This document shows, piece after piece, positions 34,286 to 44,150 of a stretch of 64,000 nt of DNA (position 1 is its first letter; each line of letters opens with the position of its first letter). Location: contig CAZVBQ010000011.1 in NCBI GenBank assembly GCA_964625575.1, forward strand, positions 30,306 to 94,305, given 5' to 3'. The position numbers and the translations under genes were made by a program. This stretch comes from UTCHB3 sp964625575 (GTDB taxonomy: Bacteria; Bacteroidota; Ignavibacteria; Ignavibacteriales; Ignavibacteriaceae). The notes below the pieces were generated by a model. The model did no database searches. It saw nothing but the letters and a program-made list of their open reading frames with translations, and was not told where the DNA came from.

Positions 34286-37114
34286 TTATTTACCGGACTG
34301 ACTTGTAAAGTTAACTTTGAAACCAAGCTTAATGAGTCTTGGAATACCAAAATTATCTGGATTTCTTTCAAACGCGCGATAATCTGATTTATAGATCTGC
34401 GGATTTGGTGTCGAAGCGGCAGTCCTCTGTCCTTCGAGTGTGTTTATCCATCCGGTTGTATAAGGATCTCCGGAAGACTGATATACCGTTACAGGGTTGT
34501 CTGAATCGAGAAGGTTCTCTATCCAGAGGTACGGGGTAAGAATGAAGTTGCTTACTCTGAAAGCTTTTTCAAGTTTCAGGTCAACTCTAAAGTTACCGGG
34601 ACCGTAAGCAGAGTTTACATAACCTTTTGTGTTGCCGTAGTTTGTGGCACCGGCAAGAAGGTTCTGTGACTCAAGCGGGGTATAAGGTCTGCCACTGTTG
34701 AATCTGAGAAGCAGGTTTGCTGACAGATTCTCGAGGAATCCCAACTGTCCTTGTGGTACATAGAAATCTATGTTAAGAACGCCGGTATGTCTCTGATCGA
34801 AATCGAGAGGAGCGATAACCTTGGGTATTTCACCATTTGTATTTCTGAACGCCGCGGTGAACGAAGAACCTGTTGAAGATCCGGTACCTTCAGCGATCGA
34901 GTATGTATAGTTCAGTGAGAACGAGAAATAGCTGATTCTCATTACATCAAGCGATAAAGCGAGACCTTTTACAGTACCAAAGTCTGTATTGGTCGGGGTG
35001 ATGTATCTGAGGAGCTCGCCACCTTCTGATCTTCTGAAGAATACAGTAGCCGAGTTAACGAGGCCTTCAGTGTTCTTGTAGAACGCGGTGATGTTGATCG
35101 AAGCGATGTCAGCAATAGCCTGACGGAAGCCGATCTCATACTGTGTTGTTATTTCGCTCTCAACGTGTCCGTTGTTTACACCGAGGTTGTTATCGGTAAC
35201 AAGGGCATTAAGATCCTGAACAGTTGTATAGATCTGATCAAGTGATGGCTGCTGAATGAATTTACCATACTGAGCGTGGAATACAGTGCTCGCGGTTACA
35301 GGGAACCCGAGACCAATTCTTGGCGAAATATGAATTTCAGCTTCTTTTGTCACGAAATCAGGCGCATCAAACGCGTTCGGGTCACCAAAGATATAAGGAT
35401 ATTTTGGATCTTTGAGTATCTGAGCCTTTGTATCGAAGTAGTCGAGTCTTACACCAAGGTTAAGTACCATATCGGAGAGCTCGAACCTGTCCTGAATGTA
35501 GGCATAACCAAGCATCGGGAGTTTAGGTTCGTTCGCGTCACCTTTGCTGGTGAGCGTCTTTCCGGTGATGTCATAACCGATGGCTGTCGGCTGCATTCTT
35601 GCATATCTCTCGGCTTCCGGAAGTGACTTCAAGTTATCTGAAGCAAGACCGATAGGAGCGATGGAATAAAGACGGATGGTTGAGTAGTTAAACCCGCCAC
35701 CGGCTTCAAGAAGATGGTTACCCATCTGCGCGGTGAAGTCAAAATCAGCAGTGATAGCAGAGTTGTTTGTCAGGAAGTACCCGTTGTTTACTCTACCGAA
35801 CTCTGAGAAGATACCATACGCGTCGAAGTTAACACGGCCGCCATTGTAGGGGAGTGTAACGCCAATAGCAGCATTGGCAACGCTGTCACCGTATGCTTCG
35901 AGGTTGTCAAACCATACACCGTCGCCTTGCTCATTCTTATAGAGCTTGTAACCAACGTTCAGGTTCCAGAAAGCATTTTTGCTTACATTCTGTGACAAGC
36001 GTGCCGAGAACGAATAGTTCTCTCTCTTAACGAGAGGATTGTGTGCGGCGTTATTCTTGATGTAAGAATGTGTATAAGCATTGAACTCTCTCATGTTGAT
36101 GTTGGCACCAACTCTGAATGTCCAGCTTTCAGAAAGTCTGTGTGTTGATCTTCCGGTGAATCTCCAAACGCTTGAGCTTGAATTCGGACGGGTGTCTGAA
36201 TTCAGACCAACTGAAGGAACCTCCAGTGTGATCGCGCTTGGATCCTGATCGAGAAACCAGCCTCTCTCAGCGGAGAGGAAGAATGTATGGTCGCCATTAC
36301 CGGGGATGTAAGGACCACCGAGGGTGGCTGTATAAAGGTTGTATCCATACTTGTCTGTGAATGATGATGTAAGAACGTCACCATAGAAAGTGTAGAATGG
36401 ATTACCTGATTTGGTAGTAACGTTAACGATACCTGACTGGGCCTGGCCATATTTGGCTTCATAACCACCGATCTGGAACGATATCTGCTCGATGGCAGCG
36501 TTACTTACCTGGGAATAGTTGACACCTGAATAAAGGTCGTTCTGTGGAACACCATCCACGATGTAGAGAACTTCTCCGCCTCTACCACCGCGAACGTTAA
36601 GGGTCGCGTTACCGGAAGCTCCACCGGAGCCTTCTGTAACAACCACACCGGCGTTAAGACCGGCGATGTTCTCGACACCTTTAACAGGCAGTTTCTGAAT
36701 TTCTTCAGCGTCATAGACTTTGGTGGTGTTTGTTGCTTTCTCTTCAAAGAATTTCTTGTCAACAATTACCACTTCATCAAGGGTAACACCCGAAGACAGC
36801 TCAACATTCAGCTCCTCTGTGATACCGGCAACAATTCTTATACCTTGGAAGGTCTTTGTTCCGTAACCTACATAGGATACTTCAACGCTGTATGTGCCCG
36901 GGTTAATGTTCAGTACAAAGTATGAACCATTAATGTCTGTGGCAGCACCAAGTTTGGTACCAACAATTTTAACGTTTGCTCCTATGATGGCTTCTCTTGA
37001 CTTTGCGTCCACTACCTTTCCTGTAAGTTTTCCGACACCGGTTTGTGCCAAGCCGGTTACTGAAAGGAGCGACACAAAAAGGACGCCTAAAAAGAGCTCT
37101 CTCAAAATCTTCAT
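34286..37114 (-). CDS. TonB-dependent receptor with N-terminal carboxypeptidase-like domain
   Basis: 942 residues. Signal peptide (MKILRELFLGVLFVSLLSV), then a carboxypeptidase-regulatory-like domain at about 27-110 (GKVVDAKSREAIIGANVKI, YSVEVSYVGYGTK), a plug domain at about 115-230 (LPVKGVENIAGLNAGVV, NVRGGRGGEVLYIVDGVPQND) and a beta barrel to the end. No TonB box can be fixed by eye. Receptors of this SusC-like type bring large substrates across the outer membrane. It lies between two predicted T9SS-exported proteins and a PorV-like barrel, so it may take up a substrate captured at the surface. No SusD gene is present. Confidence 0.9.
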   Translation of the reverse strand: MKILRELFLGVLFVSLLSVTGLAQTGVGKLTGKVVDAKSREAIIGANVKIVGTKLGAATDINGSYFVLNINPGTYSVEVSYVGYGTKTFQGIRIVAGITEELNVELSSGVTLDEVVIVDKKFFEEKATNTTKVYDAEEIQKLPVKGVENIAGLNAGVVVTEGSGGASGNATLNVRGGRGGEVLYIVDGVPQNDLYSGVNYSQVSNAAIEQISFQIGGYEAKYGQAQSGIVNVTTKSGNPFYTFYGDVLTSSFTDKYGYNLYTATLGGPYIPGNGDHTFFLSAERGWFLDQDPSAITLEVPSVGLNSDTRPNSSSSVWRFTGRSTHRLSESWTFRVGANINMREFNAYTHSYIKNNAAHNPLVKRENYSFSARLSQNVSKNAFWNLNVGYKLYKNEQGDGVWFDNLEAYGDSVANAAIGVTLPYNGGRVNFDAYGIFSEFGRVNNGYFLTNNSAITADFDFTAQMGNHLLEAGGGFNYSTIRLYSIAPIGLASDNLKSLPEAERYARMQPTAIGYDITGKTLTSKGDANEPKLPMLGYAYIQDRFELSDMVLNLGVRLDYFDTKAQILKDPKYPYIFGDPNAFDAPDFVTKEAEIHISPRIGLGFPVTASTVFHAQYGKFIQQPSLDQIYTTVQDLNALVTDNNLGVNNGHVESEITTQYEIGFRQAIADIASINITAFYKNTEGLVNSATVFFRRSEGGELLRYITPTNTDFGTVKGLALSLDVMRISYFSFSLNYTYSIAEGTGSSTGSSFTAAFRNTNGEIPKVIAPLDFDQRHTGVLNIDFYVPQGQLGFLENLSANLLLRFNSGRPYTPLESQNLLAGATNYGNTKGYVNSAYGPGNFRVDLKLEKAFRVSNFILTPYLWIENLLDSDNPVTVYQSSGDPYTTGWINTLEGQRTAASTPNPQIYKSDYRAFERNPDNFGIPRLIKLGFKVNFTSQSGK

Positions 37115-37185
37115 CCCTGATCCTCCAAAGATGTTGGATGATGTGATCTGTAAAAAAATTTGCAGCTAAATATTTAGTTATAAAC

Positions 37186-37215
37186 GGCGAACCCCACTTT
37201 TCAGCAGGGTTCACC
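37186..37215 (-). other. Intercistronic hairpin between cargo gene and TonB receptor
   Basis: GG-x-GAACCC pairs with GGGTTC-x-CC (one mismatch), loop of 12. On the minus strand only a weak T-rich tail follows. It lies 33 bases past the stop at 37249. It may be a weak terminator or an mRNA-stability element that sets different levels of the two genes. Confidence 0.5.
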
Positions 37216-37248
37216 TTAAATTTTATTACCTAAGTGAACTCTCGGTAA

Positions 37249-39060
37249 TTACTTGAGAAGAACCATCTTCTTGGTTTCTACGAAGTTACCGGCGGTAAGT
37301 TTGTAAACATAGGTACCTGAAGAAAGTTTTGCAGCATCGAAGTTCACATCATATGAACCTGATTCCTTAACTTCATTAACCAATGTAGCAACTTCTCTAC
37401 CAAGCATGTCGAATACCTTCAAGGTAACGTTTGCTCTTTCACCAACATTGAATTTGATCGATGTGGTGGGGTTGAATGGATTCGGGAAGTTCTGTGACAG
37501 GGCGAAACCTGTAGGAGAACTAACTTCATTTTCAACACCGGTGACTGTGAAGGTGTATGTTCCACCATAGATCACGCTTGGCTGGGCAGAATTCGGGTCA
37601 AAATCGTTAGGAAAGTAACCAGTATAGCCGGCAGGATAGTGGTAGAATACGAAGGCGGAGTACGAACCGTTTCCGTTGCTCTTAAGATAAGGGGCAGCGT
37701 GCATCGAGTTCTCATTCATTCCGGCAGTCTGTGTAAGGTTGACAGGGGTTGACCAGTCACCGTTCGGGGTTCTGTACGATGCATAGATGTCGCAAAGACT
37801 GTCTGTGATGCTGGCTGGCATGTTCCATACAGCAGCAAAAACATTTTTGTCTTTATCTGTTGCAAAATATGCAGCAGGGCCGGTCTGACCGAGACCAGGA
37901 CCATCGAGTTTGGTGTATGAGCTATCGCCGATACCGTGGAATACCACTTTACCGTCCCAGCCACTTGCTGTCTCAAAAACTTCAACGAGAGCATTCTCGC
38001 CGCTGTTATTGTCGACAGTGGTGTCAGTTACACAGAAAAGTAGATGAACATAGCCGTCTTTGTCAACGTTCATGTCGCCAACGTAAGATACGAAAGCATC
38101 ACCCTTGACATAGTCATAGAGTCTGTCATATCTCGCGAGAGCAGGGATGTTTCTGAAGTCAGCAACATTCCAGGTTGACCATGTGGCACCGTTGTCGGTT
38201 GATTTGGAGTATCCTGGTAACCAACCTGACTGGATTGGAACCTGGGTATCGAAAGTTCCGAGAACTGCATAATATACAGTACCGTTGTTAGCCGCGCCAC
38301 CCATGGCAACGTTACCACCATCGCTAAATGTTGCGCTTCCCCATGACGGAGGAATCAATGTGTCAACAGCCTGGAAATCAGTGGTCTTCCAGAGTTTCAA
38401 TGAAGCATCGCTCTGGTTGTCTGATGCCCAGAAAATACCGGCGGTATTATCGTTGGCAAAGCAAGGAACCTGTGATGAGAAAAGCAAGTTAGGATCAGTG
38501 TAGATAGCGGAAACTGTGAAACCCGCACCGGCAGATTCGTCAGCACCGGCACCCACGCCACCGAACGCACCGTTAACAAGCTCAGGCCATGAACCAACTA
38601 CGAGTGAGTTGGTGATGTCGGAACTCTTGGTCGGGTTGCTGAATGTACCTGAAGGATATCTCGCGTTCCAAGCAGAGTTGGATGAATTGTACGGAGATTC
38701 GCCTCTGGCCCATGTGGCACCTGCATCAGTGGAATAATTGTAATAAATTTTTCCGGAAGCGCCATAGGTCGATTTTCCTCTGTGTGTCAGAAGGATAGTG
38801 TTGGTCCATGGGTCGAAAGCCAATGGATTCAAAGCACCGATCGCAGGACCCAAGGTGTTCTGCATGGTGTCAACCGGAACCCAGTTAAGAGCTGAGGGAC
38901 CCCAGGTGGGGACGCCACCGGTAAGCTGAACTGGTGCTACTGATTCGGTAGCAGGCTCTATCTTAACCGGAGCTTTTTTCGCGAGCTCTCTCTTGTCTTG
39001 TGCCTGTAGAGACATTACCAAGGTAACGCTGGCAAGCAAAAAGAGTGTTCTTTTAAGCAT
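37249..39060 (-). CDS. Secreted BNR/sialidase-like repeat protein with T9SS type A sorting domain
   Basis: 603 residues. Signal peptide MLKRTLFLLASVTLVMSLQAQ. Several Asp-box-like motifs (YSTDAGATWARG, KSTDNGATWSTW) indicate a beta-propeller like that of sialidases and other BNR proteins; no catalytic residues can be assigned. The last 90 residues are a full T9SS signal (GFALSQNFPNPFNPTTS, LKVFDMLGREVATLV, LSSGTYVYKLTAG, KMVLLK). A GGAG site lies six bases before the ATG. It is the first gene of the unit leading to the TonB receptor, the 1195-residue protein and the PorV-like barrel. Confidence 0.88.
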   Translation of the reverse strand: MLKRTLFLLASVTLVMSLQAQDKRELAKKAPVKIEPATESVAPVQLTGGVPTWGPSALNWVPVDTMQNTLGPAIGALNPLAFDPWTNTILLTHRGKSTYGASGKIYYNYSTDAGATWARGESPYNSSNSAWNARYPSGTFSNPTKSSDITNSLVVGSWPELVNGAFGGVGAGADESAGAGFTVSAIYTDPNLLFSSQVPCFANDNTAGIFWASDNQSDASLKLWKTTDFQAVDTLIPPSWGSATFSDGGNVAMGGAANNGTVYYAVLGTFDTQVPIQSGWLPGYSKSTDNGATWSTWNVADFRNIPALARYDRLYDYVKGDAFVSYVGDMNVDKDGYVHLLFCVTDTTVDNNSGENALVEVFETASGWDGKVVFHGIGDSSYTKLDGPGLGQTGPAAYFATDKDKNVFAAVWNMPASITDSLCDIYASYRTPNGDWSTPVNLTQTAGMNENSMHAAPYLKSNGNGSYSAFVFYHYPAGYTGYFPNDFDPNSAQPSVIYGGTYTFTVTGVENEVSSPTGFALSQNFPNPFNPTTSIKFNVGERANVTLKVFDMLGREVATLVNEVKESGSYDVNFDAAKLSSGTYVYKLTAGNFVETKKMVLLK

Positions 39061-39413
39061 AGGATACTCCTATTTAATGATTGGTTTTGGATTGTTATTT
39101 AGAAAAGTAAACAAAAAACTTAGAATTTGTTTTTTATATTAATCAGTTTTCACCACATTTCCAAGAAGTTTATTCCAGCAACGCCTTTTGAGGTTTCTGT
39201 TTTTCACTCCCGGGACAACACAGTTCTTTCAAATAACAAGATAATCCTTCCCCATCCCGTAAAAAAACGGAATTGAAGAGAGGGAAAATATTTATTTAAT
39301 TTTTTTTAACCAACAATAATTTTTTATTTTTTACCGTTCAAACGGCAAAAACGCCAATAACCTTGATTTTTGGGCTTCCTAATTAGTTAAAACTGCAAAT
39401 TTTTGAAAGGTAA
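39061..39413 (-). other. AT-rich intergenic region
   Basis: 353 bases without a gene. The end next to 39060 has the ribosome binding site GGAG at 39067-39070 and should hold the promoter of the T9SS cargo gene. A short inverted repeat (CCGTT/AACGG, 39334-39345) has no T-tract on its downstream side for either strand. Long A and T runs dominate 39290-39330. I see no RNA gene or open frame in it. Confidence 0.6.
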
Positions 39414-39734
39414 TTAAATGTACGGGGTGATTTTCTGTACTATCACATTTTTCTGTACAGCACCGATTATGGTATCAACCACCTGTCCGTTCTTGAATAC
39501 AAGAAGGGTCGGGATGCTTCTGACCCCGTATTTAACGGCTGTGTCAGGATTTTCATCCACATCAAGTTTCCCGATCTTTACCTTTCCGTCATATTCGGAG
39601 GCAAGTTGCTCCACTATCGGGGCAATGGCACGGCAGGGCCCGCACCATACCGCCCAAAAGTCGATAAGCACAGGTGTACTCGATTTTAATACTTCGTTCT
39701 CAAAATTCTGATCTGTAATTGTAACTGGTTTCAT
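39414..39734 (-). CDS. trxA: Thioredoxin
   Basis: 106 residues from the ATG at 39734. The frame is open to 39809 but would run into the reductase gene, and the shorter form has the exact thioredoxin length and a purine-rich AAGGAACAGG upstream. The active site is FWAVWCGPCRAI and the cis-Pro loop is VRSIPTLLVFKNGQ. It is a general cytosolic disulfide reductase. It lies 16 bases after the enoyl-ACP reductase gene. Confidence 0.95.
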   Translation of the reverse strand: MKPVTITDQNFENEVLKSSTPVLIDFWAVWCGPCRAIAPIVEQLASEYDGKVKIGKLDVDENPDTAVKYGVRSIPTLLVFKNGQVVDTIIGAVQKNVIVQKITPYI

Positions 39735-39750
39735 TTGTACCTGTTCCTTT

Positions 39751-40575
39751 TTAAATATTTTCTGAGTTCTGGCCAACGTAACTGACAATATCTTCTCCAC
39801 CATCCACATTTATCACACCACCACTTACCCAACGGGCTTCATCACGGCATAAAAGTGAAATGGTCGCGGCAACATCTTCCGGCGTTGTAAGTCTTTGACC
39901 GGGATTCTTTCTTCTTGCCACTTCAAGCATGGGTATGCTACCGGGTATCTTCCTCAACGCGGGGGTGTCTGTAACACCTGCCATTATCGAATTGGCAGTG
40001 ATCCCCAACGGACCGAGTTCAACAGATAATTGTCTGATGTGTGACTCAAGAGCCGCCTTTGCTGCCGATACGGCACCATACGACGGGATGATAGAGTGGC
40101 CACCTGAGCTCGTCATGCCGAAAATTCTTCCTCCATTCGCGAGGAGTCCGGCTCTGTGGAGATCCTGTACCCAGTAAACAAGCGAATGCGCCATTACATC
40201 CAGGGTCATCTCCATTTGTGCTTTGGTGATATATTTACCATCGCCACCAGGAATGAATGGAAGAAGCGCGCCAAACGCCAGTGAGTGCATTACCACTTTT
40301 ATCTTCGGTTGGGTTCCTTCGGCGAGAAGGGCTTCGATGATCTCCTGCCTCTTCTTTTCATCCGCCGCGTTAACGTTAAAGAAACGGGCTTCCACACCAA
40401 AGCTTTTTATCTTGTCAATTATCCCGTTCACCAATGGCATGTTGACAGCGCGGTCAAGATGCACACCGATAATGTTGTATCCGTCTTCTGCAAGCTTAAC
40501 TGCTGTTGCCCCACCAAATCCTGATGAAGCGCCCAATATCAGCGCGTAGTACTTGTCAGTGGATCCATTACTCAT
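39751..40575 (-). CDS. Enoyl-ACP reductase, FabI/FabL-like SDR
   Basis: 274 residues. It has an SDR Rossmann start (ALILGASSGFGGATAVKLAE), but the catalytic spacing is Tyr-x6-Lys (SYGAVSAAKAALE) as in FabI/FabL, not the Tyr-x3-Lys of ordinary SDRs. The HSLAFGALLPF block corresponds to the FabI/FabL active-site loop. The C-terminal WVSGGVINVDGGEDI is standard for the fold. It probably reduces enoyl-ACP in the last step of fatty-acid elongation. The Gly motif resembles FabL more than FabI. A second candidate enoyl reductase (FabK-like) lies at 61071. Confidence 0.75.
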   Translation of the reverse strand: MSNGSTDKYYALILGASSGFGGATAVKLAEDGYNIIGVHLDRAVNMPLVNGIIDKIKSFGVEARFFNVNAADEKKRQEIIEALLAEGTQPKIKVVMHSLAFGALLPFIPGGDGKYITKAQMEMTLDVMAHSLVYWVQDLHRAGLLANGGRIFGMTSSGGHSIIPSYGAVSAAKAALESHIRQLSVELGPLGITANSIMAGVTDTPALRKIPGSIPMLEVARRKNPGQRLTTPEDVAATISLLCRDEARWVSGGVINVDGGEDIVSYVGQNSENI

Positions 40576-40660
40576 AGATGCTACCTTTGTTCATATTTTA
40601 TTGAAAGTTGAAGTGCAATAATACAAAAATTGTAAAAAAAACGTTGCATATTAATTCCGG

Positions 40661-43600
40661 CTACCTGTCGACCATCAGATTCTCCTCACCAACCACCCCG
40701 GCGAGGCGATCAACAACCGGCTTCGTCACTCTGATCCTGCGGGTTTGCGATCTGAACATCCTCGGTACAACCTTGTTGCCATCCCGCTGAAGATACTCGA
40801 AGTACAACTCCACGCCTCCGGGGCTTGCGGATAGAAGGGCTTCAATCCCGTCGAGACTCTCCACGGGCACCTTCAACGGATCAATTGTTACCTTCATTCT
40901 CTTGGTGAATTTTTCGAGACACATTTCGATCGGAAGCACTGAATCCACCAAAACCTTCACAGAGTCGCCGTTAAGTTCCGCCTTGCCGGAGAAGTAAAGA
41001 ACAGCCCCGTTTCTTAGCAGCCCTATGTGCTTTTCATACGATTTCGCCCACATTGTGCACTCGAACATACCGCCAAGGCCGTTCACTGTAAATGTGGCAA
41101 ATTGAGATCCACGGTTACCTGTTTTTAACTCAAATTCGTTGATAACACCACAGATACCTACAGGTTTATCATTGATAGTCTCAAAATTATCCACGTTTGA
41201 AGTGAATGAGAATGCCCTGTCCTCAAGATCATAGGCAGCCATCGGATGATTCGAAATGTAGAATCCGGTCACCTCAAGTTCTTTTGCAAATCTGTCATCC
41301 ATGCTCCAATCGTCTGTCACCGGGAGACCGGGCTCAATGATCGTATCCTGAAGAACTTCCTCACCGAACAGACTTTCCGTGCTGTCCTGATTGATCGACT
41401 GAACATTTTGTCCGAAGGTGATCACATCAGGTATCGCCTCAAATATCGCTTTCCTGTTTGTGTTAATCGAGTCGAACGCGCCAGCCATCACCAAGCCTTC
41501 CATCGCCCGCTTGTTAACGAGTCTTAGATCGACGAGTGAGGCGAATTCGAACACACTTTTAAAATCACGACCTAATTTTTTCCTCGCTTCAATGATACTG
41601 TCAACAGCCGTCTCTCCAACGTTCTTGATGGCGGAAAGACCAAAACGGATCATTTTATTCTCGACAGTGAAGAATTTTCCCGGCCTGTTCACATCGGGTG
41701 GAAGCACCTTGATCCCGAGTTTCCGGCAGTCTTCAAGAAAAAGCGTGACCTTTTCCTGCTTCCCAAACTCGTGCGTCATGTTCGCCGCCAGAAATTCTTC
41801 TGTGAAGTGCGCCTTCAGGTACGCGGTTTGGTAGGCAAGATATGAATACGCAACGGCATGACTTTTATTGAAACCGTAGTTAGCGAACTTGTCGATAAGG
41901 TCAAACACCTCACCGGCTATCTTTTCATCTATACCGTTCGACTTTGCCGCGTCAACGAATATCTTGCGTTGCTTCGCCATCGCCTCCACATCCTTCTTGC
42001 CCATGGCACGGCGGAGAATATCCGCGTCGGCAAGTGACATGCCGGCCAATTGGTTCGCGATCCTGATTACCTGCTCCTGATAAACAATGATACCGTAGGT
42101 TTCACTGAGGATCGGCTCAAGCTTCGGATGCAGGTAGGTGATCTGTTGCCTGCCATACTTTCTGTCGATAAAGTCATCGATATTATCCATCGGCCCCGGA
42201 CGGTAAAGCGCGTTCATCGCGGCAAGATCTTTTATCGAGAGGGGTTTTAAGCGTTTTAGATGCTTCCTCATCGGAACGGATTCGAACTGGAAGATACCCG
42301 TGGTTTTACCATCGGCGAAGATGTCATAAGTTTTTTGATCGTCCAATGGTATCAAGTCGATATCTTCCACCCACTCCTCTTTGGGACGGGTTTGCTTGAC
42401 CATTGCGAGGGTGTCTTCAATAATTGAAAGGGTCCGAAGCCCGAGGAAGTCCATTTTCAGAAGTCCTGCCGCTTCAAGCTCTTTCATGTTATACTGCGAC
42501 ACCACCTCCATCGTGGAGGCATCCACCACAGCGAGCGGAACATAGTTGCTCACATCACCCGGGGCAATAACCACACCCGCGGCGTGCTTTGAAGCGTTCC
42601 TGTTCATCCCTTCAAGAGTCTTCGCGTATTTAAAAAGCTCAACTAATTTCGGATCACCGGGATTCCGGAAGTCTTTCAGTTCCGGCACTTCGGCAAGAGC
42701 TTTCTCAATGCTGTAAACTTTTCCGAAGACGGAGGGAATATACTTCGTGATATGGTTGACGATCTGTAGCGAAACTCCCAGCACGCGTCCCACATCCTTT
42801 ATGGCAGCTTTGGAAGCAAGAGTCGAGAAGGTGATGATCTGCGATACCGACTCCGAGCCGTACTTCCTTTTAACGTACTCGATCACTTCTCCACGTTTTT
42901 CATCAGCGAAGTCAACGTCGATATCAGGCATCGACTTTCTTGCCGGATTCAGGAACCGTTCAAACAGCAGATCATAGTCAAGCGGGTTAATCTTCGTTAT
43001 CCCGAGAACGAACGCTATCAGCGATCCGGCCGCCGATCCCCTGCCGGGTCCCACCGCCACCCCCATTTCCTTGGCGGCATTTATAAAATCCTGAACGATA
43101 AGAAAATAACCGGAGAATCCCATCGATTTGATTGTCCGAAGCTCATATTCGAACCTTTCAGTCAGTTCATGACTCTTCTCCCCTGGGAATATCTCATCAA
43201 ATTTTTTACGGCTCAGATACTCAAAATAGCCATCCAGCGTTTTGTAAGGCGAATCATCAGGAATCGGGAAATTCGGAAAGAAGTACTGCTTCTCGTCGAG
43301 GTTCACATCGCATTTATCCGTAATCTCCAGTGTGCTCTGGATCGATTCAGGCCACTTCTTAAAGAGATCGGTCATCTCCTCCTGCGACTTGAAGTAGATC
43401 TGATCCGTGCCGTATCTCAGGTTGAGATAATCGTTCTCTCCCCCTTTTTCGGAGAGTTTCAGAAGAATGTTGTGCGCTATCGCGTCTTCACGTTTGATGT
43501 AGTGGCAGTCGTTGGTTGCAACCAGCTTTATTCCGAGTTCTTTCGCTAAACGGGGCACCCCTTCCAGAATAAGAGGATCGTCGGGCATTTTGTGGTCTTG

Positions 43601-44149
43601 AATTTCAAGGTAGAAATCATCGCCGAATATCTCATGGTACTGCTTCGCCACTTCCTTCGCTGTGGCATAATCCCGCCGGCGGACATAGTACGAGACAACC
43701 CCGCCAAGACATGCAGAAGTACAAATGAGCCCTTCGGAATACTCCTTCAAAAGCTCCATATCTATTCTCGGCTTGTAATAGTATCCCTCCAAAAATCCGC
43801 GGGACGAAAGTTTTATCAGATTTTTAAAGCCCTGATTGTTTTTCGCCAGAAGAATGAGGTGGTGATACGCTTTTTTCCTCGCCCCGGTGACCGGCTCAAA
43901 ATCAGGCGCCTTGTCGAACCTGCTTTTATTCTCGATCGTGATATATGCTTCCATCCCGAGAACGGGCTTTAGCCCGGCACCTTTAGCCGCCTTGTAAAAT
44001 TCCGGAATACCATACATCACCCCGTGATCAGTAAGAGCCACGGCATGCATGTCGAAACCTGCCGCTGCCTTCACCAACCCCTTTACTGTGCAAGCGGCAT
44101 CCTGCAAACTGTAATGCGTGTGGTTGTGTAAATGTACGAAATTACCCAT
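40661..44149 (-). CDS. dnaE: DNA polymerase III alpha subunit
   Basis: 1162 residues from the ATG at 44149. The frame extends to 44218, but the protein must start at MGNFVHLHNHTHYSL, which is the PHP domain entry; this ATG follows the dut stop by one base. Order: PHP domain (1-290), polymerase palm with catalytic Asp in MPDIDVDFADEKRGEVI, KSHAVAYSYLAYQTAYLK in the fingers, helix-hairpin-helix part, and an OB domain near the C-terminus (GICGVINEFELKTGNRGSQF). It is the replicative polymerase of the DnaE1 type. It ends a long run of genes with dut, flippase, nadC, thioesterase, accA and glycosyltransferases. Confidence 0.97.
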   Translation of the reverse strand: MGNFVHLHNHTHYSLQDAACTVKGLVKAAAGFDMHAVALTDHGVMYGIPEFYKAAKGAGLKPVLGMEAYITIENKSRFDKAPDFEPVTGARKKAYHHLILLAKNNQGFKNLIKLSSRGFLEGYYYKPRIDMELLKEYSEGLICTSACLGGVVSYYVRRRDYATAKEVAKQYHEIFGDDFYLEIQDHKMPDDPLILEGVPRLAKELGIKLVATNDCHYIKREDAIAHNILLKLSEKGGENDYLNLRYGTDQIYFKSQEEMTDLFKKWPESIQSTLEITDKCDVNLDEKQYFFPNFPIPDDSPYKTLDGYFEYLSRKKFDEIFPGEKSHELTERFEYELRTIKSMGFSGYFLIVQDFINAAKEMGVAVGPGRGSAAGSLIAFVLGITKINPLDYDLLFERFLNPARKSMPDIDVDFADEKRGEVIEYVKRKYGSESVSQIITFSTLASKAAIKDVGRVLGVSLQIVNHITKYIPSVFGKVYSIEKALAEVPELKDFRNPGDPKLVELFKYAKTLEGMNRNASKHAAGVVIAPGDVSNYVPLAVVDASTMEVVSQYNMKELEAAGLLKMDFLGLRTLSIIEDTLAMVKQTRPKEEWVEDIDLIPLDDQKTYDIFADGKTTGIFQFESVPMRKHLKRLKPLSIKDLAAMNALYRPGPMDNIDDFIDRKYGRQQITYLHPKLEPILSETYGIIVYQEQVIRIANQLAGMSLADADILRRAMGKKDVEAMAKQRKIFVDAAKSNGIDEKIAGEVFDLIDKFANYGFNKSHAVAYSYLAYQTAYLKAHFTEEFLAANMTHEFGKQEKVTLFLEDCRKLGIKVLPPDVNRPGKFFTVENKMIRFGLSAIKNVGETAVDSIIEARKKLGRDFKSVFEFASLVDLRLVNKRAMEGLVMAGAFDSINTNRKAIFEAIPDVITFGQNVQSINQDSTESLFGEEVLQDTIIEPGLPVTDDWSMDDRFAKELEVTGFYISNHPMAAYDLEDRAFSFTSNVDNFETINDKPVGICGVINEFELKTGNRGSQFATFTVNGLGGMFECTMWAKSYEKHIGLLRNGAVLYFSGKAELNGDSVKVLVDSVLPIEMCLEKFTKRMKVTIDPLKVPVESLDGIEALLSASPGGVELYFEYLQRDGNKVVPRMFRSQTRRIRVTKPVVDRLAGVVGEENLMVDR

Positions 44150-44150
44150 T

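Noticed and set aside
34283..37114. SusC/SusD polysaccharide utilisation pair
   Set aside because: The receptor is SusC-like in layout, but the partner has no SusD helical repeats and ends in a T9SS-like domain, and no glycoside hydrolases are nearby.
39334..39345. Inverted repeat CCGTT/AACGG as a terminator
   Set aside because: On both strands the T-tract is on the wrong side, and trxA and the cargo gene do not end there.
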